Shown: positions 1 through 9,595, counted from the first letter of the stretch. The stretch is 64,000 nt of DNA from Rosistilla ulvae (GCF_007741475.1 NZ_CP036261.1:558001-622000); one strand, 5' to 3'. Numbers and translations: made by a program. Notes: a model not told the origin generated them from the sequence alone.

Positions 1-2
1 GC

Positions 3-2501
3 ATGTCGCCTGCTCTGCTGAAAAAGTACCTCGCTGCGGCAACGATTGTCTCCGAACATTTGGCGCTGACGCCCCGCGGATTCGAGTTTGCACCACACCC
101 GGTGATCACGCCCACCGATCGCGATAAGTTTTGTGTTAACCGCATCATCGATTTCTATCGGAAACAGCGGACCGATTACGCCGACTTCTTTGAGTTGCTG
201 TGGCGGTATCAAAATCGCGAGACGCTCGGAATGGCGGATCTGACGCTTGAGCAATTAGCCGATCAAAGCGGTCTGAGTCAGCGGTACAGCCGAACGCTGT
301 ATCAACTTTTGTGTGACCCAAGGGAATCCGGTACCGGCGGCGCGATCGGGCCGATCGCAGCCCTCAAGCAGTTGATGAATGAACTTCCCGATGCGTCGAC
401 CTCTGAAAACGTGGCGGCTGCGGTGAAGGGTTGCCAGACGATGGCATCGTTTGTCTCGACCCTGCGATCATCGCTTGTGCCGGAAGTTGCAAACTTGACC
501 TCTCCCGGGGTGCACAACGGTTCGCAGCCATTGGTGCTTTGGAAAAATCGCCAGTTCGCCGCTAATCGACGTCGCTATGTCGACGATGCACTCCCCGATG
601 GCAGTTTTGGCTTGCCAGACGATTCGAAGGCGGCGGAGTTGATGCAGGTGCCCGACGAGGCGGGTCTGTCCCAGTACAAGCAGGCGTTGTCCGTGTTCTG
701 CGGTCTGTTCCCCGATGCGTTTTTTGTTTCGGAGCGGGCCCGAGTCTATTTGGATCCGAAGAAAGAGAAAAAGTTGAAGGGGCGATTTCTTAGTGCCGGG
801 TTCCATAGCCAGATGGGATACTTTCGCGACGACGCGCCGCTGTACGACTTGATGCTCGATGACGCCCAGCAACAGGAACTCGACCGTCTGTGGTTGGAAT
901 TGGATTTTGTCGCTTCCGCTCCGATGCGTCAGTATGCGGGCTTCATCTGGTTCGATCGCACCGATTCGCGGTTCATGCGAGATCGTGTTTTCGATCGCTA
1001 TCGGGCGGAAGACAAAGACAGCACGTCGGCAGAGAAAGTTGCGGGGCTCGCCGACGCGTACTGTGAGAAAGCTGAACGGTTGGGGGCGAGCGAGCAAGCC
1101 TTGGCGGTCATTCGGTTCTACTTCGACGATATGAATGCGACCTTCCGGCGACTCGAAAAACTTAGCATCGATTCGCAGCCTCGGCAGCTCGCTGCATTGA
1201 TCGAATTTGCGCAGCACGCTTACCGACGCCCTTTGTCGAGCGATGAAGTTGCATCGATTCGGTCGTTTTATGATTCGATGCGGAACGAGGAAGGGCTCAG
1301 CCACGAACAGGCGATTCGAGATGGTGTGGTCGCCGTCTTGATGTCGCCTCATTTCTGTTACCGGATGGATTTGCCAAACGATGCTGTGGCCGGATTGGAG
1401 GCAGCGGACGCGGAGGTTCCCGCTATTGTGCCGCTCAGCGATTATTCACTGGCCAGTCGGCTGAGTTACTTTCTGTGGTCGAGCCAGCCCGATGACGAGT
1501 TGTTGGAACTCGCCAGCAAGGGACAGTTGCATGAACCGGAGGTGCTGATGGACCAGTCGCGTCGGCTGCTGAAGGACGATCGTGTCGAAGGGTTTGTCGT
1601 CGAGTTTACCGGCAATTGGTTAGACTTTCGTCGGTTCGCTGAGCACAACGGCGTCGACCGCCAGCGGTTTCCCGTGTTCACCGATGAACTGCGACAGGCG
1701 ATGGCCGAAGAGCCGATTCGGTTCAGCCGCGATTTGATCGAACGCGACGGATCGGTGTTGGATTTTCTGTATGCCAAGCACACGTTTGTGAATCCCGTTT
1801 TGGCCGAGTTTTATGGCGCCGAAGTCGATCCATCCGGCGAAGCGAACGAGCCCTGGGGTCGATGGGATCAAGCGGGGCAGCGCCAGCGTGGCGGCTTGCT
1901 GCCGATGGCTGTTTTCTTGACACACAATTCGTCGGGCCTTCGAACGAGTCCGGTTCAGCGCGGTAATTGGTTGGTCCAGCGAATACTTGGTGAAAAGGTC
2001 CCCGCGCCGCCAGCGACGGTCCCCGATCTGCCCAGCGATGAATCCAAGCTCGGCGATCTGACGCTGCGGGAAGCGCTCGCACGCCATCGCCAAGATGTTG
2101 CCTGTGCCGGATGCCACAACCGCATCGATTCGATGGGGCTGGTCTTCGAGGGGTACGGCCCAATCGGCGAACTTCGCGATCTCGACTTGGGCGGCCGCGC
2201 GATCGATGACTCGGCGGTCTTCCCCAATGAAGACAAAGGCAACGGGCTAGCGGGCGTGCTCGAGTACATTCGCGATGCCCGGCAAGAGGATTTCGTCGAC
2301 AATCTGTGTAGAAAACTGTTGGCCTTTGGGCTCGGGCGGACACTGCAGCTATCGGACGAGTCGATTATTACCGACATGAAACATAGGCTCGCTGGCAACG
2401 ATTATCGATTCAGTTCGATGATCGATGCGATCGTGACGAGTCCCGCGTTTCTGAACAAACGTATTCGCATTTCTCTCGACGAAACGGTAACCATTCCATG
2501 A
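3..2501 (+). CDS. DUF1592/DUF1588/DUF1585 planctomycete cytochrome-like protein (5' partial)
   Basis: The reading frame is open at the left edge, and its first residues (SPALLKKYLAAA) look like the end of a DUF1587 domain, so the N-terminus, usually a signal peptide and PSCyt1 heme domain, lies outside the window. Visible in order are DUF1595 (about residues 400-460, AYRRPLSSDE), DUF1592 (about 478-605), DUF1588 (about 620-730, with one CAGCH heme-type motif near residue 701) and DUF1585 (about 753-820). A poorly conserved stretch precedes DUF1595. The biochemical function of this family is unknown; members are exported and paired with DUF1552 proteins. The stop overlaps the ATG of the downstream DUF1552 gene (ATGA), so the two are translationally coupled. 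Confidence 0.9.
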   Translation: MSPALLKKYLAAATIVSEHLALTPRGFEFAPHPVITPTDRDKFCVNRIIDFYRKQRTDYADFFELLWRYQNRETLGMADLTLEQLADQSGLSQRYSRTLYQLLCDPRESGTGGAIGPIAALKQLMNELPDASTSENVAAAVKGCQTMASFVSTLRSSLVPEVANLTSPGVHNGSQPLVLWKNRQFAANRRRYVDDALPDGSFGLPDDSKAAELMQVPDEAGLSQYKQALSVFCGLFPDAFFVSERARVYLDPKKEKKLKGRFLSAGFHSQMGYFRDDAPLYDLMLDDAQQQELDRLWLELDFVASAPMRQYAGFIWFDRTDSRFMRDRVFDRYRAEDKDSTSAEKVAGLADAYCEKAERLGASEQALAVIRFYFDDMNATFRRLEKLSIDSQPRQLAALIEFAQHAYRRPLSSDEVASIRSFYDSMRNEEGLSHEQAIRDGVVAVLMSPHFCYRMDLPNDAVAGLEAADAEVPAIVPLSDYSLASRLSYFLWSSQPDDELLELASKGQLHEPEVLMDQSRRLLKDDRVEGFVVEFTGNWLDFRRFAEHNGVDRQRFPVFTDELRQAMAEEPIRFSRDLIERDGSVLDFLYAKHTFVNPVLAEFYGAEVDPSGEANEPWGRWDQAGQRQRGGLLPMAVFLTHNSSGLRTSPVQRGNWLVQRILGEKVPAPPATVPDLPSDESKLGDLTLREALARHRQDVACAGCHNRIDSMGLVFEGYGPIGELRDLDLGGRAIDDSAVFPNEDKGNGLAGVLEYIRDARQEDFVDNLCRKLLAFGLGRTLQLSDESIITDMKHRLAGNDYRFSSMIDAIVTSPAFLNKRIRISLDETVTIP

Positions 2502-3862
2502 GCAATCCAAAAAAACTTGCAAGCTCGAAATCCAACCGTGCAGACCGCGCCGTTTCTCGACGAACGCTGCTGCGAGGCACAGGTGTGGCGATGGCGCTGC
2601 CGTGGCTGGAATCGATTCCGGTCTGGGGAAGCGAAAAGCTTACCGACGATCAGGTGACCGCCTCGCCGCAACGCTTTGCCGCGCTGTTCATGGGCTGTGG
2701 CATCAACCGTGATCATTGGTGGGCTAAGGGAAGTGGCACCGAGATGGAGCTTGGGAAGAGTCTTGCGCCGATGGAACCGATCAAGCACAAGATGAACTTC
2801 ATCACCGGGCTGTACAACGAAAATGCGAATGGTGTCGGCATCCACCCAGGGCAAACCGGCAATATCCTTTCCGGTGCGTCGCTGAAGAAGGGCTCGGAGT
2901 TGCGTGGCGACATCAGCATGGACCAGGTGCTTGCCAATCATTTTGCCGAAGAGACGGTTGCCCCGAGCCTGGTGCTTGGTTGTGAGCAACCGACGACGGG
3001 GTACCACGAAACAAATTTTTCGATGGCCTACAGTTCCCATATCTCTTGGCAAAATGCGACCTCGCCGGTGCCGATGGAAGTCTATCCATCGCTTGCATTC
3101 GACTCTTTGTTCGACAATCACGGCAGTCGGCGGATGGAGAGCATATTGGACCGGGTGCGCGAAGAGACCGCTTCGCTGAACCGTAAGATCAGCCAGTCGG
3201 ATCGCACTAAATTGGATGAGTATCTGAGCAGCGTTCGGGAAGTCGAGAAGCGAGCCGAAGCGATGCGTACCGTTCACGCGAAGGCGACCGAGCGAGCCCA
3301 GCATCGCGGTCAACCGATCGCTGCGATGAAGCGTCCCGACGACGGATTGCCCGAAGACATTCGCGAGCACATGCAATTGATGTGCGACATCATCGCGATC
3401 GGTTTTCAGACCGATAAGTCGCGCGTGGCAACGCTGCTGCTGAATCGCGATCTGTCGGGATTGTTCTATCCGTTTTTGGATGTCACCAAAACACATCACT
3501 CGGCATCTCACGACGACCGCTCCGACGAATACGAACGGATCTCACGCTACTACTGTTCGCAGTACGCCTACCTGGCGAACAAGTTGGATGCGATGCCCGA
3601 AGGGGAGGGCACCGTTCTGGATCATTCTTGTCTCTTGTTCATCTCGAGCATGTATTCGGGCAGTTCACACGATTCGACGAAGTTGCCCGTCTTGTTAACC
3701 GGTGGTTTGTCTGGGCAGATGGAGACAGGCCGCGTGCTGGACTATCTGGACAAGGGAGATGATGATCGCAAGCTTTGCAGTATGTATCTAACGATCATGA
3801 ACCGGATGGGAGTGAAGTTAGACCAATTCGGCGACGCCGAAAAACAACTCGCCAGGCTATAG
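2498..3862 (+). CDS. DUF1552 domain-containing exported protein
   Basis: A 454-residue protein with an N-terminal twin-arginine-like leader (SRRTLLRG, about residues 21-28) followed by a hydrophobic stretch. The remainder matches the DUF1552 family of planctomycetes, including FMGCGINRDHWWAKG and the C-terminal GGLSGQMETGR region. It overlaps the preceding DUF1592-class gene by 4 bases, which supports co-expression and a joint role. DUF1552 is related to the alkaline-phosphatase/DUF1501 superfamily, but no reaction has been established. The product is probably periplasmic and Tat-exported (inference from the RR motif). Confidence 0.9.
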   Translation: MSNPKKLASSKSNRADRAVSRRTLLRGTGVAMALPWLESIPVWGSEKLTDDQVTASPQRFAALFMGCGINRDHWWAKGSGTEMELGKSLAPMEPIKHKMNFITGLYNENANGVGIHPGQTGNILSGASLKKGSELRGDISMDQVLANHFAEETVAPSLVLGCEQPTTGYHETNFSMAYSSHISWQNATSPVPMEVYPSLAFDSLFDNHGSRRMESILDRVREETASLNRKISQSDRTKLDEYLSSVREVEKRAEAMRTVHAKATERAQHRGQPIAAMKRPDDGLPEDIREHMQLMCDIIAIGFQTDKSRVATLLLNRDLSGLFYPFLDVTKTHHSASHDDRSDEYERISRYYCSQYAYLANKLDAMPEGEGTVLDHSCLLFISSMYSGSSHDSTKLPVLLTGGLSGQMETGRVLDYLDKGDDDRKLCSMYLTIMNRMGVKLDQFGDAEKQLARL

Positions 3863-4004
3863 AAGGAATCGCAATCTACCTGATTGATTTCCTGGCGTAT
3901 CCCGGCTGGCTGCAAGTCACTAGACGCAAGGAATCATCGCGTCACCTGCGGTCTGCGGGGCGAGCGACGCGGTGAGTTGCGTTGTCCGCTTGGTTTCATA
4001 ACCG

Positions 4005-4586
4005 TCATTTGTCAGCGTTCGCTTTTGGTCGTTCATCCTCGGTAGCGTTCACTGCATACGTCGACTGAACAAATCCCCAATCAAACGTTTGTGTGCCGCG
4101 ATGATTCAATCGAACATCGCGGTCCAATGCGCCATGCAGTGGGATTCCATCGCCCAGCAAGACGGGGATTGCAGTGATAATCATTTCGTTGATCAGTCCG
4201 GCCCGCATAAATCGCTGGATCGTGACGCCGCCATCGATGTACAGCTTTTCGGCGCCTTGCTCGGAAAGGCGACGGTGCAGTTCTGCAGGAGACTCCGAGG
4301 AATGCGTGACACAGTCCGGTAAATCGTCCGGGAAGGGGATTGGATTTCGGCTGAGCACGATCACCGCTGTATCCCCGTACGGCCACGGGCCAAGCGTTCG
4401 CACTTTTTCGAAGGTCTTCCGCCCCATCACCAACACGTCGACCGATTCCATGAACGCGCTGTAACCACAGTCTTCGCCTGCGGGAACGGTGGCACTGGCT
4501 GCATCGAGCCAGTCGAGGTTTCCGTCCGTTCGGGCGATGAACCCGTCGAGGCTGGTTGCGATGAATACGGATGCTTTGGCTGACAT
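4005..4586 (-). CDS. dihydrofolate reductase family protein (RibD C-terminal-like)
   Basis: A 193-residue cytosolic protein of the DHFR/RibD_C fold. Recognisable elements are the N-terminal strand SVFIATSLDGFIAR, the NADPH-loop region VMGRKTFEKV, and YIDGGVTIQRFMRAGLINEM followed by PVLLGDGIPLH near the C-terminus. Such stand-alone proteins (YyaP/YwjB type) are predicted NADPH-dependent reductases whose substrates are mostly unknown; it should not be taken as a housekeeping FolA. It is a single gene on the minus strand, convergent with the DUF1552 gene and followed upstream by a 258-base gap. Confidence 0.85.
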   Translation of the reverse strand: MSAKASVFIATSLDGFIARTDGNLDWLDAASATVPAGEDCGYSAFMESVDVLVMGRKTFEKVRTLGPWPYGDTAVIVLSRNPIPFPDDLPDCVTHSSESPAELHRRLSEQGAEKLYIDGGVTIQRFMRAGLINEMIITAIPVLLGDGIPLHGALDRDVRLNHRGTQTFDWGFVQSTYAVNATEDERPKANADK

Positions 4587-4756
4587 TTTTGAGCCCGTTC
4601 AGTATGGGTTGCGGAAGTTGGAATAATCCGAGAGGTGAGCATAGCCGCGGCCGTTCTGTTGCGATGAACCAGCCGCGGCGAGTTGGCGGCTCAGCGGAAG
4701 TGGCGTCCTGGATGCGTTGTTACCGGTTGCCGTTAAAGAGTTGGTACCACGTTTTC

Positions 4757-4794
4757 TTGTTTAGCCGCGTGGGCATCGCCCCGCGTTTTGAAGG
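4757..4794 (-). repeat. dispersed relative of the 46572-47339 tandem-repeat hairpin
   Basis: Read on the minus strand, this stretch contains the core GGGGCGATGCCCACGCGG followed by CTAAAC. The fifth 157-bp tandem unit near 47311-47335 has the same core followed by TTAAAC. It lies in the 258-base gap between the DHFR-like and hydrolase genes, where no credible gene is seen. The shared core shows that the hairpin module of the tandem array also exists as a single dispersed copy. Confidence 0.55.
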
Positions 4795-4844
4795 CGACGC
4801 GGCCCGATGGGCTCGCGGTTAATGGAAAATGCAATACGGCTCGC

Positions 4845-5801
4845 TTAGTCCTGCTGTTCCAGCCATTTTAGAATCACCGCGTTTGTTTCTTCTGGCTTCT
4901 CTTGTTGGATCCAATGACCACAATCCAGGTTGACCGATTCCACGTTGGGGACAAATTCTTTTAGGTTTAAAGACGGCGGGATCACGTCGCGGTCGCCATA
5001 GATCATGAGTGTAGGATGTTGGATGATTGGGTTTGCGTCGGCCAGCAAGTTCCAGTTGCGGTCGAGATTCCTGTACCAATGGATGCTGCCTGTGAATCCT
5101 GTCGATTCGAAGGATGACACGAGAACAGCGAGTTCGTCGTCGCTCATGATCGGCTCGCCGAGTGGTACTTCCGCTTGGGCGAGCTTGATCATCGCCATGC
5201 CGGCTTCAGGAGCCATTGACGGCACGTTCTTTCGGTACAGGTTGCGAAGAAACTGGAATGTGTTCTCTTTCAGTACGGCATCTGCGACACCAGGCTTTCG
5301 GTTGAAGTGGACGAAATAGTAATCACTGCCAAGTGCTTGCTCCATGAACTCGATCCATGGCGTTTCTCCACGCTCCTGGTAGGGCAAGCTCAGGTTAATC
5401 AACTTGCTGGCCCGGTTGGGATGCAATAAGGCCAAGCTCCAAACGACCATCGCCCCCCAGTCATGACCGACAAAGGTAGCGTCTTTGTATCCGTAATGAT
5501 CGAGAAGCCCAACGAGATCTCCCGTCAGGTGCTCAATGTCATAGTCGGTGACTTTGGTCGGGCGAGAAGAGTTTCCATATCCGCGTTGGTTGGGGACGAT
5601 CACATGGTAGCCCGCGTCTGCAAAGGCTGCCATTTGATGGCGCCAAGAGAAGGCATGCTCTGGCCAACCGTGACAGAGTACGATTGGTTTTCCAGCATTC
5701 TCTTGGCCCGCCTCGAACACTTCCAGTTCCACGCCGTTGGACGCGATTTGTGAGGGCTTGGGGAAATTGTTAGGGTCGAACATCTTGATTCCGTTTGTCA
5801 A
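4845..5801 (-). CDS. alpha/beta hydrolase, epoxide hydrolase-like
   Basis: A 318-residue alpha/beta hydrolase. It carries the oxyanion-hole motif HGWPEHAFSWRHQ near residues 44-56, the nucleophile elbow GHDWGA (Asp nucleophile, as in soluble epoxide hydrolases and haloalkane dehalogenases), an acid region YGDRDVIPP, and a C-terminal catalytic His in CGHWIQQEKPEE. The Asp nucleophile with the HGWPE motif favours an epoxide hydrolase over a serine esterase. No signal peptide is visible, so it is cytosolic. An internal ATG at 5783 (MFDPNNF) could be the true start. The physiological substrate is unknown. Confidence 0.88.
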   Translation of the reverse strand: MTNGIKMFDPNNFPKPSQIASNGVELEVFEAGQENAGKPIVLCHGWPEHAFSWRHQMAAFADAGYHVIVPNQRGYGNSSRPTKVTDYDIEHLTGDLVGLLDHYGYKDATFVGHDWGAMVVWSLALLHPNRASKLINLSLPYQERGETPWIEFMEQALGSDYYFVHFNRKPGVADAVLKENTFQFLRNLYRKNVPSMAPEAGMAMIKLAQAEVPLGEPIMSDDELAVLVSSFESTGFTGSIHWYRNLDRNWNLLADANPIIQHPTLMIYGDRDVIPPSLNLKEFVPNVESVNLDCGHWIQQEKPEETNAVILKWLEQQD

Positions 5802-5884
5802 TTACGAGGTGAGTTTCTGAAGGTTTTCACTTTCTTGTCGCTTCGGCCTCCCATGGCCGATTTGCTACGGATTTGTATACCGCG

Positions 5885-6382
5885 CTACGCCATCAAAGGC
5901 TTGCGGGCGAGCGATCGTCTCGTGTCGGCCAACTGACCCAAGTGAAGTAGCCAGTGGTTTGCGGCGGTGCGGAAGCACAGTCGTTTGGTGCCGACAAAGC
6001 TCTCAAAACCCTCCGGACAATTCACTTTCTCGTCCAGTTCTCCTTCGTGCATCGAGTCCAGTAAGTCCATGCATTCTCGATGGCAGGCTTTGCATGTTTG
6101 AAGGAGCTCGTCGAAGGGTGGATAGTGCTCTGGATCGGCAACGGGCTCCGTGCCGGTGTCAAATAGCGATTTCCAATGCTCCAGCCGGTTTGGCTTTCCC
6201 TGCAAAAATACATCGATCACCCACGCCAGGGTGAACGTGATGTGGCCGGTTACCCACAACGCGTGGTTACCGCCCTTGGGTGTCGGGAAGGCGAGCGAAT
6301 GGTCTTTCAAGTCTTCGATCAATGGCATCGCCAGGTTCATGTTGTGTTCCAACAGGGATGAGATGAATTCTTTTGAACGCAT
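5885..6382 (-). CDS. DinB family protein
   Basis: A 165-residue four-helix-bundle protein of the DinB/YfiT type, with spaced histidines in GGNHALWVTGHI and AANHWLLHLGQL consistent with the metal-binding triad of this fold. Family members are often thiol-dependent S-transferases or stress proteins, but no substrate can be assigned. The gene is divergent from a YafY/WYL regulator (start 6531), and the 148-base spacer holds a perfect 32-bp palindrome. It is therefore the likely regulatory target (inference). Confidence 0.85.
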   Translation of the reverse strand: MRSKEFISSLLEHNMNLAMPLIEDLKDHSLAFPTPKGGNHALWVTGHITFTLAWVIDVFLQGKPNRLEHWKSLFDTGTEPVADPEHYPPFDELLQTCKACHRECMDLLDSMHEGELDEKVNCPEGFESFVGTKRLCFRTAANHWLLHLGQLADTRRSLARKPLMA

Positions 6383-6460
6383 GCGCTAAAACTTTCGTGT
6401 TTCGTAAATCGTGATGCCAAGCCCCTTGCCCCGCGTTGTTTCTATCGAACGACTTTACAG

Positions 6461-6492
6461 AACGCTCCTGACAGCCTACTGTCAGGAGCGTT
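6461..6492. promoter_or_regulatory. perfect palindrome, candidate operator for the YafY regulator
   Basis: The arms AACGCTCCTGACAG (6461-6474) and CTGTCAGGAGCGTT (6479-6492) are exact reverse complements around a CCTA spacer. The site lies midway between the divergent starts of the DinB gene (6382) and the WYL regulator (6531). Size, symmetry and position suit a dimeric HTH regulator. It could also form a hairpin in the DinB leader RNA, but there is no following U-tract. Confidence 0.6.
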
Positions 6493-6530
6493 GAGAGATT
6501 ACAAAAGTTTTGATTGCGTAGGGAAATCGA

Positions 6531-7235
6531 TTGCGCCGGGCTGATCGTCTATTTCGAATTGTCGAATACCTCAAAGCCCGCCGCGAAGCTGTAACAGCCA
6601 GCGAGCTTGGCGAGGAACTGGAGGTTGGCGTACGGACGATCTATCGCGACATCGCAGATTTAAAAGCGTCGGGCGTTCCACTGACGGGAGAGGCGGGCGT
6701 GGGATACCTGCTCAGCTCAAACTATGTAGTTCGGCCGCTATTGTTTGGCGACGAAGAGCTTGAGACGCTCGCCCTGGGGGCTCAGATGGTTCAAAGTTGG
6801 GCGGATCCTGCGATGGCTCAGGCGGCTCGAAAAGCTCTCGACAAGATCACCGCCGTTCTGCCAGATTCACTCGGCGACAGCATTCGCCAATCCACTTGCT
6901 TCTCTTACCCAAGCTCGGGAAAGCGACCGCTACAAATCGACTTCACCTCGCTGCGGCGAGCCATCCGCACCCAACACCTTGTCGAGTTTCAGTATGTTGA
7001 TTTGGCTGGTTCGGAAACAACCCGTCAGCTTCGGCCTCTCGGGTTGATCTTCCTGGCTCCCGTCTGGATCGTGGCGGGGTGGTGTGAGCTACGTCAGGAT
7101 TTTCGCAATTTTCGTGTCGACCGGATTCGGCGCATGGATGTGCTCGATGCGCATTTTGATCTGGAGAATGGAAAGACGCTCGCAGATATGCATCAACAAT
7201 GTGAGGAAGAGTTTTTGGACCAACAGAGGTCGTAA
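6531..7235 (+). CDS. YafY-type HTH/WYL-domain transcriptional regulator
   Basis: A 234-residue regulator starting at TTG 6531, directly before the conserved RRADRLFRIVEYLKARR. Residues 1-60 form an HTH_11 winged helix (ASELGEELEVGVRTIYRDI, DLKASGVPL). A WYL-type sensing domain follows (about 140-210: LVEFQYVDLAGSETTRQLRPLGL, then VWIVAGWCELRQDFRNFRVDRI). WYL regulators respond to nucleic-acid or small-molecule ligands. It is divergent from a DinB gene, a recurrent pairing in bacteria, and the palindrome at 6461-6492 is the probable shared operator. Confidence 0.9.
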   Translation: MRRADRLFRIVEYLKARREAVTASELGEELEVGVRTIYRDIADLKASGVPLTGEAGVGYLLSSNYVVRPLLFGDEELETLALGAQMVQSWADPAMAQAARKALDKITAVLPDSLGDSIRQSTCFSYPSSGKRPLQIDFTSLRRAIRTQHLVEFQYVDLAGSETTRQLRPLGLIFLAPVWIVAGWCELRQDFRNFRVDRIRRMDVLDAHFDLENGKTLADMHQQCEEEFLDQQRS

Positions 7236-7384
7236 CGAGCTTTTTGCCCGGCGAGATCGTGCGAGAAGCGCACGCTGCGATTGAACTGTTTGAAGGGCCC
7301 GGAGGGGACCTTCGATCGCTGAAATATTAGCGGCGACCGATTTGGCAAAGTTACGAAGCGAGACTCGGTTGGCTTGCTGGCTGT

Positions 7385-8407
7385 TTACAGCAGGTCTTCG
7401 CTGTTGCCGGTGAATTCGCGGCCGAGGTGTTGGTAAGCTTTGGGAGTTGCCATGCGGCCGCGGCGGGTGCGGACGATCAGTTCGTATCGCAGCAGAAACG
7501 GTTCGACTTCGTCTTCGATCGTGTCGATGCTGACGTTCATCGTGTGCCCGATCGCTTCGATTCCGGCCGGTCCGCCACCGAACAGGCGGATCAATGTGTC
7601 GAGATAATTGCGGTCCTGTTTGTCGAGTCCCAGCGCGTCGATCCCGGTCATTTTCATCGCATCGATCGCGGTTTGGTAAGTCGCTTTGCCATCGCTGCGA
7701 CTCTGCGCATAATCGCGGACCCACAATAACCGATTGTTAGCGATCCGCGGGGTGCTGCGGCTGCGGCGACCGATCTCCATCGCAGCTTCTTCATCGACCG
7801 GGACGTCCAGTTTTTTGGCGTTGCGGCGCACGATCTCGGCCAGGTCGTCGAGGTCGTAGAAATCCAGGTGCTCGCGGATCTGGAACCGGTCGCGAAGCGG
7901 AGCGCTGAGCATTCCGGCCCGCGTCGTCGCTCCGATCAATGTGAACGGCTGCAGGTCCAGGTTTAGTGTCCGCGCGTTGACCCCTTCGCCCAACACGATG
8001 TCGATTCGGAAATCTTCCATCGCCGTGTAAAGATACTCTTCCACCGTCCGCGGGATGCGGTGGATCTCGTCGATGAACAGGACGGAGTTTTCCGAGACGT
8101 TGGTCAGGTAGGGGATCAGGTCCTTGGGAGCCTTGAGTCCCGCGCCGTTGGCGATCTGGACGGCGGTCTTCAGTTCGTTGCCGATCACGGTGGCAAAGGT
8201 CGTCTTGCCCAAGCCGGGAGGGCCGTCGAAGAGGATGTGTCCCAGCGGATCGGCGCGGACGCGGGCGGCATCGATCGCGATCTGCAGCCGTTCGATCACA
8301 TCGCGTTGGCCGACCATATCGGCCATCCGCTGCGGACGCAGCTGGCGATCTTGTTGCTCTTGTTCTTCGTCGACACTGGACTGTTGATAAATCGCTTCGC
8401 GTGCCAT
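7385..8407 (-). CDS. ruvB: Holliday junction branch migration helicase RuvB
   Basis: A 340-residue AAA+ motor that drives branch migration with RuvA in recombinational repair. Walker A GPPGLGKTT is at residues 62-70, Walker B is LFIDEIHR, and the sensor region GATTRAGMLSAPLRDRF is followed by the C-terminal winged-helix domain (FGGGPAGIEAIGHTM). The ATG at 8407 (MAREAIYQQ) is preferred over the upstream in-frame ATG at 8512, because the extra 35 residues have no family counterpart. No ruvA or ruvC is adjacent. hisB lies just upstream on the same strand. Confidence 0.96.
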   Translation of the reverse strand: MAREAIYQQSSVDEEQEQQDRQLRPQRMADMVGQRDVIERLQIAIDAARVRADPLGHILFDGPPGLGKTTFATVIGNELKTAVQIANGAGLKAPKDLIPYLTNVSENSVLFIDEIHRIPRTVEEYLYTAMEDFRIDIVLGEGVNARTLNLDLQPFTLIGATTRAGMLSAPLRDRFQIREHLDFYDLDDLAEIVRRNAKKLDVPVDEEAAMEIGRRSRSTPRIANNRLLWVRDYAQSRSDGKATYQTAIDAMKMTGIDALGLDKQDRNYLDTLIRLFGGGPAGIEAIGHTMNVSIDTIEDEVEPFLLRYELIVRTRRGRMATPKAYQHLGREFTGNSEDLL

Positions 8408-8527
8408 TTCCGATCCGTGGTTGGCGGGATGGGGGGGCGGGAACTGTCTGGCGGTCTCACCTTGCCCACGAGGGAACCAAGCGTAGGCTACCAAAATTAG
8501 GCGAATCGCCAAAGATAGCGAATCATG

Positions 8528-9118
8528 CTAGCTAAGGCTCCCCTTGGTGCTCATCACTCCCTCGACCCGCGGGTCGACTTCGACAGCCATTCGGACCGCC
8601 CGAGCTGTCGCTTTGAAGACAGCTTCGGCGATATGGTGGCTGTTGCGACCGTAGTGCATCAGCACGTGCAGATTGCAGTGCGTGTTGGCGGCGAAGCTTT
8701 GCCAGAAGTGTTCGATCAGCTCCGAATCAAAGCTTCCCAGCTTCGGATTTGCGATCGGGGCTCGGTATTCAAAGGCATAGCGGCCGCTGAAGTCGATCGC
8801 GACGGTGACAAGGGTTTCGTCCATCGGCAGGGTGAAGTGGCCGTAGCGGCGGATGCCGGCTCGATCGCCGAGGGCTTTGTCGATCGCTTGGCCCAAGCAG
8901 ATCCCGACATCTTCGGTCGTGTGGTGGTCGTCGACTTCCAGGTCGCCGCTGGCGTCGACCGTCAAATCGATCAATCCATGCCGGGCGAACAGATCCAACA
9001 TGTGATCGAGAAACCCGACGCCGGTCGTTCGCGTGCCAGCCCCTTGGCCGTCGAGGTCGATCGAAAGGCTGATGTCGGTTTCGCCCGTTTTGCGTTGAAT
9101 CGATGCGGCGCGTGTCAT
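8528..9118 (-). CDS. hisB: imidazoleglycerol-phosphate dehydratase
   Basis: A 196-residue monofunctional HisB for the sixth step of histidine biosynthesis (IGP to imidazole acetol-phosphate). Diagnostic motifs are [14 protein letters not shown] and the metal-binding [15 protein letters not shown] near residues 64-78, with the second copy of the fold represented by [16 protein letters not shown]. There is no fused phosphatase domain, as usual outside enterobacteria. It is not in a his operon; hisD and hisC lie about 34 kb away in this window. Confidence 0.96.
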   Translation of the reverse strand: MTRAASIQRKTGETDISLSIDLDGQGAGTRTTGVGFLDHMLDLFARHGLIDLTVDASGDLEVDDHHTTEDVGICLGQAIDKALGDRAGIRRYGHFTLPMDETLVTVAIDFSGRYAFEYRAPIANPKLGSFDSELIEHFWQSFAANTHCNLHVLMHYGRNSHHIAEAVFKATARAVRMAVEVDPRVEGVMSTKGSLS

Positions 9119-9595
9119 GGGATTCTCGATTTTTTGTTGCTCATCGATCGACTGGCCCCAAAGTCGATGACGATTGCCTGGGAAGCGGAGGAATCGCCGC
9201 TGCGATCATTCGGCCCAAAGGCCGCCGATGACGGAACCGTTGGGGCAGGTCCGCCAACTTTTCAATTTAACGTAGCAAGCCTTTTATGGATACGTGCATC
9301 GGGTGGACGGGGTTAAGCGTCCAGCCCCCAGTCGCTTTTCCAGCCGCACCGGCCCTCCCCAGAAAACTCGCTGAACGCTTGTTTTCCGACCCTCCCTGGC
9401 TTCGCCGGGCGGGTGAAGGTGCACGATCTTCGCAGCGGAGCAGGGCAGGGCAGGGCGGTGGGCTGGGATTCTTCGCGTGCTCTCGTGCCGTGTTCCTTAA
9501 TATAGAAGGGGCGTTGGGATCGGAGGTCCGCCGCTATTTCTCGTTTTTTACGAATTTAAACGCTAACCCTTTTCGTTTTCGAGGCATTTGCAACC
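9119..9595. other. intergenic region between hisB and the ECF sigma gene
   Basis: This 477-base divergent spacer must contain the promoters of hisB (minus) and the sigma-factor operon (plus). The middle (about 9300-9480) is GC-rich with short CAGGGCAGGG repeats. The part before the sigma gene (9500-9595) is AT-richer. No convincing promoter pair or RNA gene was recognised, and open frames here look non-coding. Confidence 0.5.

Noticed and set aside
468-1352. 294-codon minus-strand open frame within the DUF1592-class gene
   Set aside because: The opposite strand encodes recognisable DUF1595/DUF1592 sequence; this frame is compositionally a shadow.
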